Source: Pseudomonadota bacterium (GTDB lineage Bacteria > Pseudomonadota > Gammaproteobacteria > Legionellales > Legionellaceae). From it: 7,818 bases of DNA. Below, piece after piece: positions 6,680 to 7,818 of the stretch. Below the pieces are notes generated by a model that was not told where the DNA came from, made no database searches, and worked only from the letters and a program-made list of their open reading frames with translations. A program made the translations under genes and the position numbers. The stretch is taken from positions 1 through 7,818 of the forward strand of contig JAKBCM010000059.1 in the NCBI GenBank assembly GCA_021807845.1, read 5' to 3'. The stretch's first letter is position 1. Each line of letters begins with the position of its first letter.

Positions 6680-6691
6680 TAAAACCTTAAT
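6675..6691 (+). promoter_or_regulatory. PmrA-type box (tandem CTTAAT, 11-bp period)
   Basis: CTTAAT (6675-6680) is repeated exactly at 6686-6691 with a 5-nt spacer. The PmrA response regulator of Legionella and Coxiella is known to bind a tandem cTTAAtatT-N2-cTTAAt element in front of Dot/Icm effector and icm genes, and both half sites match here completely. Possible -10 elements downstream are TATCAT (6702-6707) and TATAGA (6707-6712). The box overlaps the pabC stop codon (6677-6679) and is placed to drive the 67-aa gene. Confidence 0.7.
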
Positions 6692-6735
6692 TTTTTTTTT
6701 GTATCATATAGAGTATGTGTAAGCATTGGTGAAAA

Positions 6736-6939
6736 ATGATGACTGCTAGTACAACAAATATGTTACGAATCATGAAACCCAATAAAGACAATGGAAACAC
6801 AAGTGACAACAGTGTTGAAACCATTTCTGGGGAACTTGGTGAAAAACAGCATCAATTCACCCCCGCTCCTTCCATGCAAGACGTGTTGAATTTATGTCTT
6901 GGTCCACAGAGTAAACAAGACAATACTCCCTTAAAGTAA
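6736..6939 (+). CDS. Unknown small hydrophilic protein (67 aa), PmrA-box gene
   Basis: I do not recognise this protein. It is 67 aa, polar (rich in Asn, Ser, Gln, Thr), with no signal peptide, membrane segment or clear domain; residues 47-57 (MQDVLNLCLGP) are the only hydrophobic helix-like part. Two ATG codons stand in tandem (6736, 6739); GGTGA at 6728-6732 is spaced 6 nt from the second, which may be the real start. Support for coding is the open frame, this ribosome site, and the promoter region with the PmrA-type box, which fits no other gene. Lying directly upstream of icmT and behind such a box, it may be a small Dot/Icm effector or accessory protein. The C-terminus has no clear E-block, so the function remains open. 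Confidence 0.6.
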   Translation: MMTASTTNMLRIMKPNKDNGNTSDNSVETISGELGEKQHQFTPAPSMQDVLNLCLGPQSKQDNTPLK

Positions 6940-6963
6940 CTGAATCGTCTTCACCATATTGAG

Positions 6964-6992
6964 TTGTTTTAGTTAATATCGCACGATATACT
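6964..6992 (+). promoter_or_regulatory. Probable icmTS promoter with a palindrome in the spacer
   Basis: TTGTTT (6964-6969), a 17-nt spacer and TATACT (6987-6992) make a reasonable sigma-70 promoter, giving a leader of about 27 nt before the icmT ATG. The spacer and -10 edge are covered by ATATCG-CA-CGATAT (6976-6989), a near-perfect palindrome placed where a repressor would block the promoter. TTAAT occurs at 6973-6977 and again 21 bp later at 6994-6998. Confidence 0.5.
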
Positions 6993-7025
6993 TTTAATGA
7001 ATATATCATACCTAGGGAGTTTGGT

Positions 7026-7286
7026 ATGGCTGGAGGGTTTTCCGTAACTGCACATTGGCGCGATTCCGCGCGTAGCGCTAGGTTTTTTGTAGTTGATGCG
7101 CGAGCTGCATTTCCTATTTTCCTTTTTTTGATGCATATCCGAATTTGGACGGGTGCTTTGGTTTTAGTCTCAGCCATATTTTTTGGAATTATTGAGCATT
7201 ATGGATTTACCGTGCCGGTTTTTTTGCGTTGGTTAAGGAGTTTCTTGGCTGGTCCTATAAAATCTTCACAACCATGGTGGCGTTGA
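7026..7286 (+). CDS. icmT: Dot/Icm type IVB secretion protein IcmT
   Basis: An 86-aa inner-membrane protein of the Dot/Icm system. The conserved N-terminal motif WRDSARSARFF (residues 11-21) is followed by DARAAFP, a hydrophobic region (about 30-57, FPIFLFLMHIRIWTGALVLVS...) that can span the membrane once or twice, and the conserved tail PVFLRWLRSFLAGP (64-77) ending PWWR. Length and motifs agree with Legionella IcmT along the whole protein. In L. pneumophila IcmT is needed for intracellular growth and has been linked to pore formation and egress; its exact place in the machine is less well defined. AGGGAG (7014-7019) lies 6 nt before the ATG. Its TGA stop abuts the icmS ATG with no gap, so the two are co-translated. 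Confidence 0.97.
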   Translation: MAGGFSVTAHWRDSARSARFFVVDARAAFPIFLFLMHIRIWTGALVLVSAIFFGIIEHYGFTVPVFLRWLRSFLAGPIKSSQPWWR

Positions 7287-7631
7287 ATGTCTATAGATAT
7301 CTCTAAAAGCATGTCGTTAATTGCAACAGGAATGAATGCAAAATTTTATTTGAACGACCGATTTGTTAGTTTTGAAGAAGTGTTTTCTGATACAGGATTA
7401 TTACCTGCCATTGCTCGCAGGGCTGATCAATTATGTTCCTTGTGTTTGGGGTATGGTTTGGGAGTCTCATTCGACGAAGCGGAAAAAGCGCTATTAGGTA
7501 CTCGTGTCATATTTGATGCGGTCACCCCTAATGTATTACGTTTGCTGTGTATGACGGATGTATTGAATGAGTTGATTCAAGGAGGACCCAGCCGAGATTA
7601 TACACCTCTTGATGAGCTCATGTATGATTAA
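7287..7631 (+). CDS. icmS: Dot/Icm type IVB secretion adaptor IcmS
   Basis: A small acidic cytosolic protein of 114 aa, the size of Legionella IcmS. Long conserved stretches are visible: MNAKFYLNDRFVSFEEVFS, GLLPAIARRADQLCSLCLGYGLG, TPNVLRLLCMTDVLNELIQ and the C-terminal GGPSRDYTPLDELMYD. In Legionella IcmS pairs with IcmW (and LvgA), binds the C-terminal part of the DotL coupling ATPase, and delivers a subset of effectors to the type IVB channel. The start follows directly on the icmT stop with only a poor ribosome site (GGTGGCG), which suggests coupling to icmT. A hairpin with a T-run follows, so icmTS form a two-gene unit apart from the genes to the right. Confidence 0.97.
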   Translation: MSIDISKSMSLIATGMNAKFYLNDRFVSFEEVFSDTGLLPAIARRADQLCSLCLGYGLGVSFDEAEKALLGTRVIFDAVTPNVLRLLCMTDVLNELIQGGPSRDYTPLDELMYD

Positions 7632-7660
7632 TGGTAACGGCTTCATCTCGATCTCATCAG

Positions 7661-7689
7661 AGTCTCTCGTTGTAGGGACTGCTTTTTTT
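7661..7689 (+). terminator. Rho-independent terminator after icmS
   Basis: AGTCTC (7661-7666) pairs with GGGACT (7675-7680) over an 8-nt loop (one G-U pair), followed by GC and seven T. It lies 29 nt after the icmS stop and closes the icmTS unit. Confidence 0.7.
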
Positions 7690-7724
7690 CAGAATAATGT
7701 AAATAAAACGAAAAATCTGCCCAT

Positions 7725-7762
7725 TTTAAGGTTTTGTTAAGTGTAAGTTTGTTAAGCTTAAC
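7725..7762 (+). promoter_or_regulatory. PmrA-like tandem half sites plus perfect 12-bp palindrome
   Basis: TTTAAG-GTTTT-GTTAAG (7725-7741) has two TTAAG half sites 11 bp apart, as in PmrA boxes, though the second lacks the leading pyrimidine. A third TTAAG lies at 7752-7756 within GTTAAGCTTAAC (7751-7762), a perfect palindrome. Possible -10 elements are CATGAT (7762-7767) or TATGAT (7775-7780); the latter would leave almost no room for the ribosome site. It precedes the partial gene. Confidence 0.45.
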
Positions 7763-7792
7763 ATGATAGCGAATTATGATTGAGGAGTATTT

Positions 7793-7818
7793 ATGGCTGG
7801 CCTAGGTTTTTGGGGGGA
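7793..7818 (+). CDS. Start of an unidentified gene, cut by the window end (possible IcmR/FIR position)
   Basis: Only eight complete codons (MAGLGFWG) are inside the window. GAGGAG (7782-7787) lies 5 nt before the ATG, a strong ribosome site. In Legionella icmT-icmS are followed by icmR and then icmQ, and icmR is replaced by unrelated functional equivalents (FIR genes) in other species. By position this could be such a gene, but the residues shown do not identify it. Confidence 0.5.

Noticed and set aside
6677..6700. Rho-independent terminator of pabC (TTAA...TTAA plus T10)
   Set aside because: The stem would be only four A-T pairs; the T-run is better seen as promoter spacer.
6857..7177. Minus-strand 106-aa frame opposite icmT and its promoter
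   Set aside because: It lies antisense to the well-conserved icmT and has no recognisable domain.
7699..7716. CpxR-type site (GTAAA...GAAAA) upstream of the last gene
   Set aside because: Only the first GTAAA half matches; in this A-rich stretch a partial second half is expected by chance.

Overview
The window comes from an AT-rich gammaproteobacterium of the order Legionellales. The strongest evidence is a complete icmT-icmS pair at the right end, the first two genes of one block of the Dot/Icm type IVB secretion system found in Legionella, Coxiella and relatives. The other genes (fused aspartokinase/homoserine dehydrogenase, UbiK, P-II, 5-FCL/EVE pair) are ordinary gammaproteobacterial housekeeping genes. 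I cannot name the genus.

Layout. Bases 1-3459 (+) hold the 3' part of thrA, then thrB and thrC. This is a tight threonine operon with 8- and 9-nt gaps; its start lies outside the window. Bases 3460-3598 form a convergent intergenic stretch with many inverted repeats. Then come ubiK (-) and, divergently, a P-II gene (+), whose Tyr51 confirms its start. The P-II gene converges on a two-gene minus-strand operon: 5-formyltetrahydrofolate cyclo-ligase followed by an EVE-domain protein. Upstream of that operon is a 331-bp gene-free gap with a 166-bp imperfect palindrome, at the place where many gammaproteobacteria encode 6S RNA. To its right (+) are a 60-aa PA3496-like protein and a class IV aminotransferase / aminodeoxychorismate lyase. 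Then follow a 67-aa unknown protein behind a very good PmrA-type tandem CTTAAT box, icmT, icmS, a rho-independent terminator, and the first codons of another gene with its own regulatory region.

How the parts work together. The left two thirds serve metabolism: threonine synthesis, ubiquinone assembly, nitrogen sensing and folate. The right end is a virulence or host-interaction locus. The main leads are the PmrA-like box before the unknown small gene (a regulon shared with Dot/Icm effectors), the regulatory sequences before the partial gene (an expected IcmR/FIR position), and the two structured non-coding regions (3459-3590 and 5427-5592), each of which could be a structured RNA or a dispersed palindromic repeat.
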